From Methylophaga sp. OBS4 (GTDB lineage Bacteria; Pseudomonadota; Gammaproteobacteria; Nitrosococcales; Methylophagaceae): a DNA stretch of 64,000 nt. The first letter of the stretch is position 1, and each line of letters starts with the position of its first letter. The notes beneath the pieces were generated by a model that saw only the letters and a program-made list of their open reading frames with translations, was not told the origin of the DNA and made no database searches. This document shows, one piece after another, positions 8,105 to 17,437 of this stretch. The stretch is taken from contig NZ_JAPDMV010000015.1 of NCBI RefSeq assembly GCF_026319305.1, forward strand, positions 1 through 64,000, written 5' to 3'. A program made the translations under genes and the position numbers.

Positions 8105-9364
8105 GTGAAATTTAAACGTACTCTGCTGGCGACCACGTTGATGACTGCCATGGCGGCAGCTCAGGCAGCAAGTCCCAGCAACGAAGAAATCTGGCAAATG
8201 CTGCAGGAAATGAAGCAGCAACTGAATGAAGTTAAAGAGCAAAACCAGGAACTGAAAGCTGAAAACCAGAACTTGAAGCAAAAGGTTGAAGAAACTGAAG
8301 TGACGGCACGCGAAGCCAGTGAAGCGGCGGAAGCTATGGCAGTCGCAACTGAGGAAGCGGTGAAAGCCGTAGCAAGTAAAGACTCCAAAACCTCAATCGG
8401 TGGTTATGGTGAACTGCATTACAACAACCTGGAAAACCAGGGCGATGCAGATGACAAAGATGAAATCGATTTCCATCGTTTTGTCTTGTTCTTTAATCAT
8501 GAGTTCAATGACCGCCTGCGTTTCTTCTCGGAGCTGGAACTGGAACACTCTCTGGCCGGTGAAGGCAAAAACGGCGAAGTTGAGATCGAACAAGCCTTTA
8601 TTCAATATGATCTGAACGACCGTCACCGCGTTAATGCGGGTCTCTTCCTGATGCCGGTCGGTCTGCTTAACGAAACGCATGAACCCCCCACGTTTTACGG
8701 TGTGGAACGTAATAATGTCGAGAAAAACATTATTCCGACCACCTGGTGGGAAGGTGGTGCAATGCTGAGCGGCGAGATTGCGCAAGGTTTCTCTTATGAT
8801 GTGGCAGCAACCTCCGGCCTGAACACCAATAGCGGTAAAAAGTATGCGGTTCGCAACGGCCGCCAGAAAGTTTCCAATGCTGAAGCGGAAGATTTTGCTT
8901 ATACTGCCCGTCTGAAATGGACCGGTATGCCGGGGGTAGAACTGAGCACTTCTCTGCAATATCAGGAAGATATCACGCAAAGCAATGACCCTGATGCCGG
9001 TAGCGCCACCTTGTGGGAAGCGCATGCAGCTATTCAAAAAGGTAACTTTGGCCTGCGCGCCTTGTACGCAACCTGGGATCTGGACGGCGACGGACCGGAA
9101 TCTGTCGGTGCTGATGAACAAACTGGTTGGTATATCGAACCGTCTTACAAGTTGACCGACAGCATTGGTATCTTTACCCGATACAGCATGTGGGATAACC
9201 AGGCGGGGAACTCTACTGATACCGAATTCAACCAGTGGGATATCGGTTTGAACTGGTGGATTGATCCGCAAGTTGTCGTTAAAGTCGACTATCAGGACAT
9301 GGATGCTGATAACAAAGACAAAGAATTTGATGGCTTCAACGTCGGTCTTGGCTATCAGTTCTGA
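8105..9364 (+). CDS. outer membrane porin with N-terminal coiled coil
   Basis: A 419-aa outer membrane beta-barrel protein. GTG start preceded by GGGGGAG. A signal peptide ends near AAAQAA (about residue 22); residues about 25-90 form a heptad-rich coiled coil (MLQEMKQQLNEVKEQNQEL), common in trimeric porins with periplasmic or peptidoglycan contacts. From about 97 (TSIGGYGELHYNN) to the terminal phenylalanine of GLGYQF the pattern is amphipathic beta strands, and the C-terminal F fits the BAM signal. It resembles phosphate/anion porin-like families. The Fur-like site upstream and the redox genes downstream suggest an iron-related solute, as inference. Confidence 0.85.
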   Translation: MKFKRTLLATTLMTAMAAAQAASPSNEEIWQMLQEMKQQLNEVKEQNQELKAENQNLKQKVEETEVTAREASEAAEAMAVATEEAVKAVASKDSKTSIGGYGELHYNNLENQGDADDKDEIDFHRFVLFFNHEFNDRLRFFSELELEHSLAGEGKNGEVEIEQAFIQYDLNDRHRVNAGLFLMPVGLLNETHEPPTFYGVERNNVEKNIIPTTWWEGGAMLSGEIAQGFSYDVAATSGLNTNSGKKYAVRNGRQKVSNAEAEDFAYTARLKWTGMPGVELSTSLQYQEDITQSNDPDAGSATLWEAHAAIQKGNFGLRALYATWDLDGDGPESVGADEQTGWYIEPSYKLTDSIGIFTRYSMWDNQAGNSTDTEFNQWDIGLNWWIDPQVVVKVDYQDMDADNKDKEFDGFNVGLGYQF

Positions 9365-9391
9365 TTTGAGTTGATATGGGGGGACGTAACG

Positions 9392-9928
9392 GTGAATAAC
9401 ATCAAGCATTGGACAGTCAGCTTTGGCCTGATCGCTTTTTTGTTGTTCATCGTTACTATTCCTGCACAAGCTCGCGGTATCTACCAGACTACGGATGAAT
9501 TTCTCAACGAGGTTTTTAACCAGCAAGTCCCTCAAAGCGATGTGGTCTGGTTAAAAGGGGAAGTGCGTGAGCGTGTGACCGAAATTTTGGGTCACAGCTA
9601 TGCCGGTTTACGGATCCGTTACTGGCATAATAATGATCGCAGCGCCTGGATTCTGGAAGAGATCGGTAAAGAAGAGCCGATCACCTTCGGCATAGTAATA
9701 CATCAAAATAAAGTCGAGCAGGTTAAGGTGCTGGCTTATCGTGAAAGTCGCGGTTGGGAAGTTCGCCATCCCGCATTTACCCGGCAATTCAGCGATGCCA
9801 AACTGGAAAATAACGGGCTGGATCGGAATATTGATGGTATTACCGGTGCAACTTTATCTGTCAGGGCTATGACTGCCGTCGTGACACTGGCATTATATCT
9901 GGATGAATTTATCAGCAATCAGAGTTAA
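9392..9928 (+). CDS. FMN-binding domain protein (periplasmic flavin carrier)
   Basis: A 178-aa exported protein. The GTG at 9392 is chosen because GGGGGG lies 9 bp upstream; a TTG at 9371 is less likely. A signal peptide or anchor covers about residues 5-28 (ending AQA). The C-terminal half is an FMN_bind domain: DGITGATLSVRAM contains the [S/T]GAT motif whose threonine receives FMN from ApbE in Nqr/Rnf-type proteins. No apbE is seen in this window. It follows the porin by 27 bp and precedes a PepSY membrane protein by 3 bp, an arrangement found in flavinylated extracytosolic electron-transfer systems. Confidence 0.85.
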   Translation: MNNIKHWTVSFGLIAFLLFIVTIPAQARGIYQTTDEFLNEVFNQQVPQSDVVWLKGEVRERVTEILGHSYAGLRIRYWHNNDRSAWILEEIGKEEPITFGIVIHQNKVEQVKVLAYRESRGWEVRHPAFTRQFSDAKLENNGLDRNIDGITGATLSVRAMTAVVTLALYLDEFISNQS

Positions 9929-9931
9929 AAA

Positions 9932-10651
9932 ATGAACCGCAGAATGCAAAGTCTGCACCGCAGTATGGGAGTAGTGGTCGCTATTTTTCTGCTGTTGTTT
10001 GCCGTAACTGGCGTGATCCTCAATCACTCCAATCAATTCAAACTTGACCAGCGTTACCTTAACTGGAACTGGCTTATGGCGCATTACGGTATCGGAGACG
10101 TCGAACCTGATGCCGCCTACCTGCTGGATAACAAGATCATTTCCCAGTTCGATACCCAGCTATTTGTTGACGCCAGGCCGGTCACCCATATTCATCGTCC
10201 GCTTCTGGGCGGTATTACCCTCGAAGACTTGATTGTGCTGGCGACCGATGATGAGCTTATTCTGCTCACCCGGGAAGGTGACTTTGTTGAACGAATGGGC
10301 GGTGAAGCCGGCATACCGGGTAGTATCCAGAATATCGGCATGCATCATGGTGAGCCGGTCATTCAGACGCACAATGGCATGTGGCGCAGCAACTTTATGC
10401 TGGATGTCTGGGAACCGATTTCATTGCTGGGCGTCACATGGAGTGTAAGCCATCCTATGCCGGAGTCTGTGGCAGCTGATTTGCAGCAATATTTCTACGG
10501 TCAGGGTGTGTCTGTTGAGCAAGTACTGATCGATATTCACAACGGCCGTATTTTGGGCAATATCGGTGTTTGGCTGGTAGATATTCTGGGCATTCTGCTG
10601 GTGGTGTTAGCGTTTACTGGTTTGTGGATGTGGGGCAGGCGACTCAAATGA
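9932..10651 (+). CDS. PepSY-associated transmembrane protein
   Basis: A 239-aa inner-membrane protein of the PepSY_TM group. TM helix at about 8-30 (VVVAIFLLLFAVTGVILNHS), a large periplasmic domain (about 35-205), and a C-terminal TM helix at about 212-233 ending in GRRLK. The LNHS at the end of the first helix and DIHNGR before the last are the conserved histidine positions of the family, possibly heme ligands. Such proteins pass electrons across the membrane in ferric reductase-like systems. Tightly linked to the FMN-binding gene, so the pair likely forms one redox module. Confidence 0.85.
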   Translation: MNRRMQSLHRSMGVVVAIFLLLFAVTGVILNHSNQFKLDQRYLNWNWLMAHYGIGDVEPDAAYLLDNKIISQFDTQLFVDARPVTHIHRPLLGGITLEDLIVLATDDELILLTREGDFVERMGGEAGIPGSIQNIGMHHGEPVIQTHNGMWRSNFMLDVWEPISLLGVTWSVSHPMPESVAADLQQYFYGQGVSVEQVLIDIHNGRILGNIGVWLVDILGILLVVLAFTGLWMWGRRLK

Positions 10652-10694
10652 TGATTTGTGTCATGATGCATTGAACGAGGAGTGGAGACTGACA

Positions 10695-11651
10695 ATGAGA
10701 CAGGCAGATTTTCCTTATTTGCCGAAGGATTTCATCCAGACAGAGGACGGTCTCATTTTTGCTGTAGTCAGTTATCATCCCCATCAACAAAAAGTCGGTT
10801 GTTTTCTTCGTTATGCCGCCGCTGGCGGTGACAACTGGCAGAAAGTCGATACGGCCCAGGCCAACCGCCTGCTTGCTCGCCATTATCCCCAATACCTTTT
10901 CAAGTCCAAGCAGTTCGACGCGGAATTTCATGCCGTCAATGTGCGCGATATTGTCCGTCACTACCGGCCGGAAGACCGCCTCAAAGCCTTGTTGGCTGCG
11001 CAGCCAAAAGATGAAATTGAACAAAAATTGCACAAACTTATTACTATTTTGGTGCAGTCTGGCGTAGATTGTAACTTTTTGGGGCTAACGGGCTCCATGC
11101 TCATCGGTCAGCAAAAGGCAGGTTCGGATATTGATTTGGTGGTGTATGGTCGTAAAGCTTTTCATCAAATCCGCGATGTGGTGAGGCAGGCCGTAGTTTC
11201 TGGCCTGATTGATGAGTTAGATATTGCATTGATGCGGGACAATTTCCATCGTCGTGGCGGTGAGCTGAATTTTGAGGAATTTGCCTGGCACGAATCTCGC
11301 AAATTCAACAAAGCAGCAATTGATGGCACCAAGTTTGATATTGGCATGGTCTGTCTGCCTACCGAGCTGGATCACGATCACCACCACTATATTAAGCAGG
11401 GAATCGCCACTGTCAAAGCCATGGTTCTGGATGATCATCGCGCTTTTGATTTTCCTGCCCGTTATCTGATTGACAACGAAATGACACCCGAAGTGGTGTC
11501 GTTTACACATACTTACGTCGGGCAGGCGCAGACAGGAGAAATGATAGAAGTATCCGGTGCCGTCGAGTGCGATTCTGCATCCGGTCAACGCAGATTGGTT
11601 GTGGGATCAACGCGAGAAGCAATTGGTGAATACATAAAGGTGTGTAGATAA
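10695..11651 (+). CDS. nucleotidyltransferase domain protein
   Basis: A 318-aa protein with a Pol-beta-like nucleotidyltransferase core at about residues 130-165: [21 protein letters not shown] supplies the GS and the DxD pair of catalytic aspartates. The N-terminal 100 residues ([24 protein letters not shown]) form a separate domain, and a C-terminal part of about 100 residues has a histidine cluster (DHDHHHY). The start at 10695 follows GAGGAG; an ATG at 10656 lacks this. Substrate is unknown. It ends 2 bp before gnd, so the two are probably co-transcribed. Resembles stand-alone proteins seen in archaea and scattered bacteria. Confidence 0.75.
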   Translation: MRQADFPYLPKDFIQTEDGLIFAVVSYHPHQQKVGCFLRYAAAGGDNWQKVDTAQANRLLARHYPQYLFKSKQFDAEFHAVNVRDIVRHYRPEDRLKALLAAQPKDEIEQKLHKLITILVQSGVDCNFLGLTGSMLIGQQKAGSDIDLVVYGRKAFHQIRDVVRQAVVSGLIDELDIALMRDNFHRRGGELNFEEFAWHESRKFNKAAIDGTKFDIGMVCLPTELDHDHHHYIKQGIATVKAMVLDDHRAFDFPARYLIDNEMTPEVVSFTHTYVGQAQTGEMIEVSGAVECDSASGQRRLVVGSTREAIGEYIKVCR

Positions 11652-11653
11652 TT

Positions 11654-13123
11654 ATGAGTGAAATGGAAAAACCCGCCAAGGCGGATATCGGCCTGATTGG
11701 TCTGGCAGTTATGGGCCAGAACCTGGTGTTAAACATGAATGACAAAGGCTTTACTGTCGCGGTATTCAACCGTACTACCAGTAAAATCGATGAGTTTATG
11801 ACTGGCCCCGCCAAAGGTACCAACATCATTGGATGTCATGATCTGCAGACATTTATGGACAGCCTGAAGGTGCCTCGCCGTGTGATGTTAATGGTCAAAG
11901 CCGGTCCGGTGGTGGACGCCCTTATCGAGCAACTGGTTCCTTATCTGGATAAAGGCGATATCATCATTGATGGCGGTAACTCGCTGTTCAATGATAGTGA
12001 CCGCCGTACTTATGAACTGCACCAACAAGGCATTTTGTTTATTGGCAGTGGCGTCTCCGGTGGCGAGGAGGGAGCCCGCCACGGCCCTTCGTTAATGCCT
12101 GGCGGTAATCATGCCGCCTGGCATTCAGTTAAACCCATTTTCCAGTCGATTGCCGCCCATGTTGATCATGAACCCTGCTGTGACTGGGTGGGCAATGACG
12201 GCGCCGGCCATTATGTGAAAATGGTGCATAACGGCATTGAATATGGTGATATGCAGCTTATCTGCGAAGCCTACCAGATGATGCGTGAAGGACTGGGTAT
12301 GCGTGGTGATGAAATCCAGAAAGTCTTTGCCGAGTGGAATGAAGGCGTGCTGGACTCCTACCTTATCGAAATCACGCGTGACATTCTTGCCGTGCGTGAT
12401 GAAGAAGACGGCGAACTGCTGATTGACCATATTCTGGATACTGCAGGGCAGAAAGGCACCGGTAAATGGACCGGCATGAATGCTCTGGATCTGGGCATTC
12501 CGCTGACCTTGATTGGAGAAGCAGTGTTTGCACGTTGTTTGTCGGCACGTAAAGACGAACGGGTGCGGGCATCAAAAGTACTGCCGCAACTGGCTGCCAC
12601 GTTTGAAGGCGACAAAACCGAGATGGTCAACGCCATCCGTGATGCTTTGTATGCGTCCAAGATTATTTCCTATGCGCAGGGTTATATGCTGATGCGGGAA
12701 GCAGCCGAAACCTATGGCTGGGAGCTGAATTACGGCGGTATCGCGCTGATGTGGCGCGGTGGCTGTATTATCCGCAGTCAGTTTCTCAGCAAGATCCGTG
12801 ATGCCTTTGATCTGAATCCTGAGCTGGAAAATCTGCTGCTTGATGATTTCTTTATCGAAGCGATTACAAAAGCCTTGCCAGGCTGGCGCAAAGCCGTAGG
12901 TACGGCAGTAGCGCTCGGTGTGCCGGTACCGACTTTCAGCAGTGCCTTGTCATTTTATGATGGCTACCGTAGCGAGCGTCTGCCTGCCAACCTGTTGCAG
13001 GCACAGCGGGATTACTTCGGGGCGCATACCTATGAACGCACCGACAAGCCGCGTGGCGAGTTTTTTCACACCAATTGGACTGGCCGCGGCGGTGATGTGG
13101 CCGCATCGACTTATGATGTCTAA
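11654..13123 (+). CDS. gnd: 6-phosphogluconate dehydrogenase (decarboxylating)
   Basis: Converts 6-phosphogluconate to ribulose 5-phosphate, CO2 and NADPH in the oxidative pentose phosphate route (also the cyclic oxidation branch of RuMP methylotrophs). 489 aa, the long homodimeric type. The N-terminal Rossmann motif is [19 protein letters not shown] follows, the NADP phosphate-contact area. The family signature [14 protein letters not shown] lies at about 259-272, and the catalytic Lys/Asn region [13 protein letters not shown] at about 189-201. The C-terminal tail [10 protein letters not shown] is typical. Coupled to the preceding nucleotidyltransferase gene. Confidence 0.96.
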   Translation: MSEMEKPAKADIGLIGLAVMGQNLVLNMNDKGFTVAVFNRTTSKIDEFMTGPAKGTNIIGCHDLQTFMDSLKVPRRVMLMVKAGPVVDALIEQLVPYLDKGDIIIDGGNSLFNDSDRRTYELHQQGILFIGSGVSGGEEGARHGPSLMPGGNHAAWHSVKPIFQSIAAHVDHEPCCDWVGNDGAGHYVKMVHNGIEYGDMQLICEAYQMMREGLGMRGDEIQKVFAEWNEGVLDSYLIEITRDILAVRDEEDGELLIDHILDTAGQKGTGKWTGMNALDLGIPLTLIGEAVFARCLSARKDERVRASKVLPQLAATFEGDKTEMVNAIRDALYASKIISYAQGYMLMREAAETYGWELNYGGIALMWRGGCIIRSQFLSKIRDAFDLNPELENLLLDDFFIEAITKALPGWRKAVGTAVALGVPVPTFSSALSFYDGYRSERLPANLLQAQRDYFGAHTYERTDKPRGEFFHTNWTGRGGDVAASTYDV

Positions 13124-13178
13124 AAGCACAGTTTTGGTTTTGTAACGAGAAAGGCGGTCAATGGCCGCCCTTATCGTA

Positions 13179-14078
13179 TCAGGACTGAGGGGTTGCCGCT
13201 GACTGGGCCAGCCGGGTTTTGCGGCTTAACATGACCAATTGGTTGGGTTCGCCAACAATAAAGATATTGCCGTCTTTATCGACGGTCACGCCTTCGGGTT
13301 GTTCCATCAGCGGCCACAGCTTCAATAAACCGGTACGCAGTGATAGGCGTGACAAGGGGTTACCGTTTAGATCCAAGGCATGCAGGCTGTGGGATGCTTC
13401 GCTCAAGACCAGCAGCATGTCCTGATCGCCATGCAGCATACTGATACCGGCATAGTCAGAGACATCAAGAGACTTTGAACGAACCAGGGGCTGCAAATCC
13501 TTGGCAGGTTCGGCATCATGCATCATATGATGTATCAGCCTTGGCGGGTATTCCTGTAATACAAAAAAACCATAGGCCGGTGACCACGCTACACCTTCGA
13601 AGCCGGTATTCTCATTACTGGCCCGGTCCAGGGGCAGAACTTGAGCATTTTGGTAATGCACCACGCTGATATCAGCGTTCAGATAAAAAAACACCAGCCG
13701 CCGTCTTCTTTCCTCCGACACCACAAACAGGTTGTTGCCAAGATAATCGATACTTTCGGTATCGACAAATCCCTGTAAGTCGATGGTGCGAACCACTTTA
13801 CCCTGTTTGGTCATTTCGATGATTTTTTCCGGGTTGTTCAATACAGCATATAAATGATCAGATTCAGGGTGATAGGCAAGTCCCGATAAATTATCATCGA
13901 TGCTTTCTATCGTGATCGGCGTACCTACCTCATAGTGGTATTCGAGATCCCACAGCGGTGCCTGTTGCGTTGCCGCTGCCTGAGTCAGCGTTAACTTCAA
14001 CAGCAAGACAGGTATTGTCAGCAACATGATGAATAGAGCCAGCCGGTGTGTCGGGCCATACGAAGCTTTTCTAAACAT
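13179..14078 (-). CDS. SdiA-regulated/YjiK-like protein
   Basis: A 299-aa exported or membrane-anchored protein of the SdiA-regulated (YjiK) family. N-terminal hydrophobic segment at about 15-33 (LALFIMLLTIPVLLLKL), then a beta-propeller-like domain with repeats such as SGLAYHPESDHLYAVLNN, TESIDYLGNNLFVVSEERR, GFEGVAWSPAYGFFVLQE and PEGVTVDKDGNIFIVGEPN. Members are related to NHL/phytase-like propellers; the substrate is not known. Monocistronic; convergent with gnd, with an imperfect GC-rich hairpin (13153-13170 area) between them. Confidence 0.85.
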   Translation of the reverse strand: MFRKASYGPTHRLALFIMLLTIPVLLLKLTLTQAAATQQAPLWDLEYHYEVGTPITIESIDDNLSGLAYHPESDHLYAVLNNPEKIIEMTKQGKVVRTIDLQGFVDTESIDYLGNNLFVVSEERRRRLVFFYLNADISVVHYQNAQVLPLDRASNENTGFEGVAWSPAYGFFVLQEYPPRLIHHMMHDAEPAKDLQPLVRSKSLDVSDYAGISMLHGDQDMLLVLSEASHSLHALDLNGNPLSRLSLRTGLLKLWPLMEQPEGVTVDKDGNIFIVGEPNQLVMLSRKTRLAQSAATPQS

Positions 14079-14279
14079 GGGATCTCCCGCTTGTTAGAGA
14101 GAATATGAAATGAAGTATGTTTTGGGCTTATTTAGACAAAAAAGCATGACAAGGTGATGACAGGTCTGTGATAAAAAACGGTAAAAAGTGCCCTGGTTCA
14201 CAACCGACAGGAAAAAAGGTTCATCGCGATATGATCAGCCTCTAGGAGCACCCCATGAATAAATCCTGCAGCACCTTGG

Positions 14280-14525
14280 TTAAGAAGCGCTTTTGCCCTT
14301 TTCCTGCAACACGGTTTTGCAGTAGTGAATCACGATAATCGAGGCACCAAGCAGCAAAATGGCGGCGGTAATACCCAGAATGCGCCAGGCGATATTCTTC
14401 ATATCCAGAATCAGATAACGTGCCAGCGCCACAATAGCGATATAAAGCGGTATCTTGATCGGCAGTTCGCCCGACTCGTAATACACCGCCACCATGGTCA
14501 GCACTTCCAGATAGATAAACAGTTC
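14280..14525 (-). pseudogene. 5'-truncated psiE-family remnant
   Basis: The reading frame from 14525 to 14280 encodes ELFIYLEVLTMVAVYYESGELPIK... through a KGKSAS end, the C-terminal half of PsiE-type phosphate-starvation membrane proteins (normally about 130-150 aa). An in-frame TAG lies directly upstream at 14526-14528 and the carbonic anhydrase gene ends at 14547, so the N-terminal transmembrane half is missing. A GTG at 14502-14504 could start a 74-aa product, but without the first helices it is probably non-functional. Two hydrophobic helices remain. Confidence 0.75.
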
Positions 14526-14546
14526 CTATATAGTGTTGGGTGGATT

Positions 14547-15131
14547 TTATGGTCGTGCCTTGCCTTTCTCACTGGCTTCGTGAATCTCGCTCAACCTGCC
14601 GGTATTAACATCGTAGATAAACCCGTAGATAGGAATATCATCCGGCACCAGCGGGTGATGGCGGATTCTTGCCACATCCTCGATGACACTTTTTCTGTCA
14701 TCCGCGATGGTGAGCCAGTCAATATAATTAGCTTCGGTCGAACCTGCGCCTTTGCCTGAGTCATGCCAGCCGGTGGCATCCACTGTGGCTGTTTTCAAAC
14801 TGCTGGCAAGCAACTTACGCATGATGTCATCGGTGAAGGTTTCCATACCACAATCGGTATGATGGATCACAAACCATTCGCGGGTACCGAGCAGTTTGTA
14901 GGAAATCACCAGCGAACGGATTGCATCATCACTGGCCCGGCCACCGGCATTGCGGATCACATGGGCATCGCCTTCTGCGAACCCTGCGAACTTGGCAGGA
15001 TCAAGCCGCGCATCCATACAGGTGAGAATGGAAAATTGTCTGCCGGGAGGCATTGGCAACCGCGCTTTATCACCAAAATCAGCCGCGTAATGGCCGTTGG
15101 CAGCCATTACTTCATTAATAATATCACTCAT
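14547..15131 (-). CDS. beta-class carbonic anhydrase-like protein
   Basis: A 194-aa zinc enzyme of the beta-carbonic anhydrase superfamily. Zinc ligands and dyad are visible: CMDARLD (Cys and Asp-Arg pair), then HHTDCGM (His and Cys). RNAGG and [11 protein letters not shown] are conserved spacer motifs. The start at 15131 is chosen because AGGAG precedes it by 7 bp; a GTG at 15155 would add eight residues. It catalyses interconversion of CO2 and bicarbonate; the branch resembles the smaller Mycobacterium Rv1284-like type. Its 3' end abuts the broken psiE remnant. Confidence 0.88.
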   Translation of the reverse strand: MSDIINEVMAANGHYAADFGDKARLPMPPGRQFSILTCMDARLDPAKFAGFAEGDAHVIRNAGGRASDDAIRSLVISYKLLGTREWFVIHHTDCGMETFTDDIMRKLLASSLKTATVDATGWHDSGKGAGSTEANYIDWLTIADDRKSVIEDVARIRHHPLVPDDIPIYGFIYDVNTGRLSEIHEASEKGKARP

Positions 15132-15278
15132 GGCTATGCTCCTTTTCTCGCTCACCGCATTGTGAACTGAAAAAGAATCACCGTTGCGGTGACAGAGAGC
15201 TAACAGGATTTCTCAGTTGTCAGTGACATGGAGTATAGACAACAAAAACGGCAAGAATGTTATGACACGGAAATAAGG

Positions 15279-15650
15279 TTAATGGTCTTTCTGGTTCACC
15301 CAGTCTTCGGCTAACGCCAGTTGATTGGCATTAAAGTGCTGGATTTTGGCAGCCACAAAATGAGACGCGATATTTTCAGCAAACTCACCGGCCAGAGAAT
15401 CAGTAACAATAGCGACTTTTTTGATTTTACGGTGATGATCACGAACAAAACGAAAATGCTGAATCGCTGCATTCAGGTCTTCCCAGCCGGGAAACTTCTC
15501 AGTCTCAATAATCAATCCCGCCAGGCCGCCTGATTGTTCGATATACGGATCAACCTCGGCGGTTAACTGTTCAAAGTCCGCTTTGCTTAACGGTCCTTTG
15601 GGGTAAATATACACGATAGCCGTGTTTTGATTCAGAGTGTAGTGGAGCAT
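15279..15650 (-). CDS. SpoIIAA-like STAS/SEC14-fold protein
   Basis: A 123-aa soluble protein of the STAS/SEC14-like (SpoIIAA-like) family. It has the alternating strands and helices of the fold: YTLNQNTAIVYIYPKGPLSKADFEQL, GLAGLIIETEKFPGWED and KKVAIVTDSLAGEFAENIA. The EKFPGWED segment is a hallmark of this group. Function is unknown; homologs are often stress-linked or near transporters. Standing alone with about 150 bp to the carbonic anhydrase gene on the same strand. Confidence 0.8.
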   Translation of the reverse strand: MLHYTLNQNTAIVYIYPKGPLSKADFEQLTAEVDPYIEQSGGLAGLIIETEKFPGWEDLNAAIQHFRFVRDHHRKIKKVAIVTDSLAGEFAENIASHFVAAKIQHFNANQLALAEDWVNQKDH

Positions 15651-15753
15651 AGATATCCCTCCCCCTAAACATTGGTTTTGAGATGGGAAATGGAAGGAGA
15701 TACCGTTAATAATACCTGATTTTCAGGTTAATTTGCCGGGAGCCGGGCCAGGG

Positions 15754-16020
15754 CTAATCTCCATAAATCAGCACGGCATCGGGCGGCACATGATGCCTGA
15801 GTTGATGGCAATCACCTGGCGGTGGTTGCTGACCTGCCGGTCGGTCCGGATACCAGATACGGCACTCGCCGGGAGGCGGCCGGTGTCCTTCAGGAATGGA
15901 ATGTGAATAACCGTATCTGTCGGCGCTAAATAATGCGTGTGAAGCACAACCCGTCAACGTCAGGGGTAACAACAACAGCCATAACAGGCGAACTGATTTT
16001 TTGATGTGAATAAGTGGCAT
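15754..16020 (-). CDS. small proline-rich lipoprotein
   Basis: An 88-aa predicted lipoprotein. The signal peptide (LLWLLLLPLTLTGC) carries a lipobox with Cys at about residue 25. The mature part contains a duplicated motif, EGHRPPPGECRIWYPDRPAG and QQPPPGDCHQL, so two PPPG-[ED]-C units with single cysteines, and ends with PPDAVLIYGD. This PPPGxCRxWxPxxPxGxQPPPG pattern recurs in small exported proteins of proteobacteria; function is unknown. The ATG is followed by lysines as expected for a signal peptide. Confidence 0.75.
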   Translation of the reverse strand: MPLIHIKKSVRLLWLLLLPLTLTGCASHALFSADRYGYSHSIPEGHRPPPGECRIWYPDRPAGQQPPPGDCHQLRHHVPPDAVLIYGD

Positions 16021-16238
16021 GTTTGGCTCCGTGAATAAACTGTGTTGGTATGCTACAGCAAAGAAATCACGCTTGTCTGTGTGATTATCGGCAATACTAA
16101 AAAGAAATCAAAGGGCCTTGCCGTGAATCGAGAACGGTCATGCCGACCCCTTCGGCTACGCTCAGGGCAAGGCTCCGCGGAGGCATCTGGAAATGTTCCG
16201 AAATTCGTGGGTATCCCTCAGGTCGTAACATTTGATTC

Positions 16239-16748
16239 CTAAGCCTTTTTTTGTAACACGGTTAAGTCAATATCTTTGGCTTTAAGCTTGCCGGCATTAT
16301 TATCGACGGGATAAAGCTTTTTATGACCTATCGGTTGATAGCCGCGTTTGATATAAAAATCGATCAGGGTTTGATTGGGCGTGACTACGGACACCTGAAA
16401 TCGCTGGCAGCAGTTTTTCGCATGATTTTCTGCATAAGCTAATAACTGCTTACCGATGCCCATTCCATGCTTTTCCTGCTTAATAGCAAAAGTGCCGAAT
16501 TCAGCGATTGTGTTCCTATAACAAATAGAGATGCAGCCAATCAATTTATCCTGCTCATGGCAGACAATAAAATCACATTGACTATCATTAATCAGGTCTG
16601 TGAGAGCCTCAACGGAGATACGATCACCCGCTACCAAATGGGCTTCCGTTGTCCAGCGATGGTCACCACCTGTTCCCCGATAAGCCTCATTAATCAGTGC
16701 GACAATGGCCGGAAGATCATCGTCATTTTGTTTCAAGGAATAAAGCAT
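16239..16748 (-). CDS. GNAT-family N-acetyltransferase
   Basis: A 169-aa acetyl-CoA-dependent transferase. The acetyl-CoA pyrophosphate loop is in EKHGMGIGKQLLAYAE (Q/R-x-x-G-x-G pattern, about 104-119), preceded by the strand TIAEFGTFAI and followed by RFQVSVVTPNQTLIDFYIKRGYQPIG, the usual motif B with FYIKRGY. The substrate is not known. Monocistronic in an accessory region. Confidence 0.85.
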   Translation of the reverse strand: MLYSLKQNDDDLPAIVALINEAYRGTGGDHRWTTEAHLVAGDRISVEALTDLINDSQCDFIVCHEQDKLIGCISICYRNTIAEFGTFAIKQEKHGMGIGKQLLAYAENHAKNCCQRFQVSVVTPNQTLIDFYIKRGYQPIGHKKLYPVDNNAGKLKAKDIDLTVLQKKA

Positions 16749-16966
16749 CTGTTCAGACAGCAGATTAGTACATTGACGTAGTCAGTGGTGACGCCAGCCA
16801 TATCAGCGGGTAGTTTTTCGTTTTAAGTGTTCCGGCCACTTTAAACCGGGTTTCATAGACATTAATCTTTGGTATTCGATTGGAAATTGTCATTGCCAGG
16901 CGCAGCCGCGGGAATCCAGAGATTTACTTTCGCATAAATGCGAGTCAAGGGCACTCATCGCGCTAT

Positions 16967-17308
16967 TTACACTATTCGCTTCGTATAACTCTCCGTCTCG
17001 ATATCTACAGCTTCTACAGTGATAACAACGGCGGATAAACCTGTATCAGCCAAGCGCTCGATGATTGTCGAAGACAGCATTTTTTTCTGGGCGACAGTTC
17101 TGCCTTGGTGCAGGCGAACTGTGACATGGATAAAGTTTGATTGTTCTGCGCCTACCTGAAAATAATCGTAAGCAACCGCACGCGTCTTGATATGCGAGGC
17201 TTCAAACAACTCAGAAGCTAAAGCACCTTGATGCACGGCATTGACCAATGCCGGTGGTGTCAGCTGAGATTCCAGATCTTTTGAAAATTCGATAATGCAA
17301 TGTGGCAA
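16967..17308 (-). CDS. 5-carboxymethyl-2-hydroxymuconate isomerase-family tautomerase
   Basis: A 113-aa member of the CHMI branch of the tautomerase superfamily. It begins MPHCIIEFS, so the catalytic Pro is exposed after Met removal. The body shows the two beta-alpha-beta units and the FIHVTVRLHQGRT segment with conserved arginine. CHMI acts in homoprotocatechuate (4-hydroxyphenylacetate) breakdown, but no other gene of that pathway is nearby, so the substrate here is uncertain. Confidence 0.85.
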   Translation of the reverse strand: MPHCIIEFSKDLESQLTPPALVNAVHQGALASELFEASHIKTRAVAYDYFQVGAEQSNFIHVTVRLHQGRTVAQKKMLSSTIIERLADTGLSAVVITVEAVDIETESYTKRIV

Positions 17309-17437
17309 GGTTATGTCCTTAAAAATTCGGTTAAGCGGGTCTTAGGTTTGAAATCAACGTTAGAAATAAATTTGCCCCCTTAAGGGACTCCGTGGAAAGC
17401 AGGCCTTCCCTCACCTTACGGAGCGTAGTTTCCAGTT

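Noticed and set aside
8393-9535. 380-codon open frame antisense to the porin
   Set aside because: Exactly mirrors a well-supported porin on the other strand; product has no family pattern and composition is a codon shadow.
14255-14338. 27-codon plus-strand ORF with an AGGAG leader
   Set aside because: Good ribosome binding site but the peptide overlaps the psiE remnant and has no recognisable pattern; treated as chance.
16100-16238. GC-rich CCTTCGGCTACGCTCAGG-type segment
   Set aside because: Resembles sequence seen in many genomes, but no second copy in this window, so no repeat is claimed.
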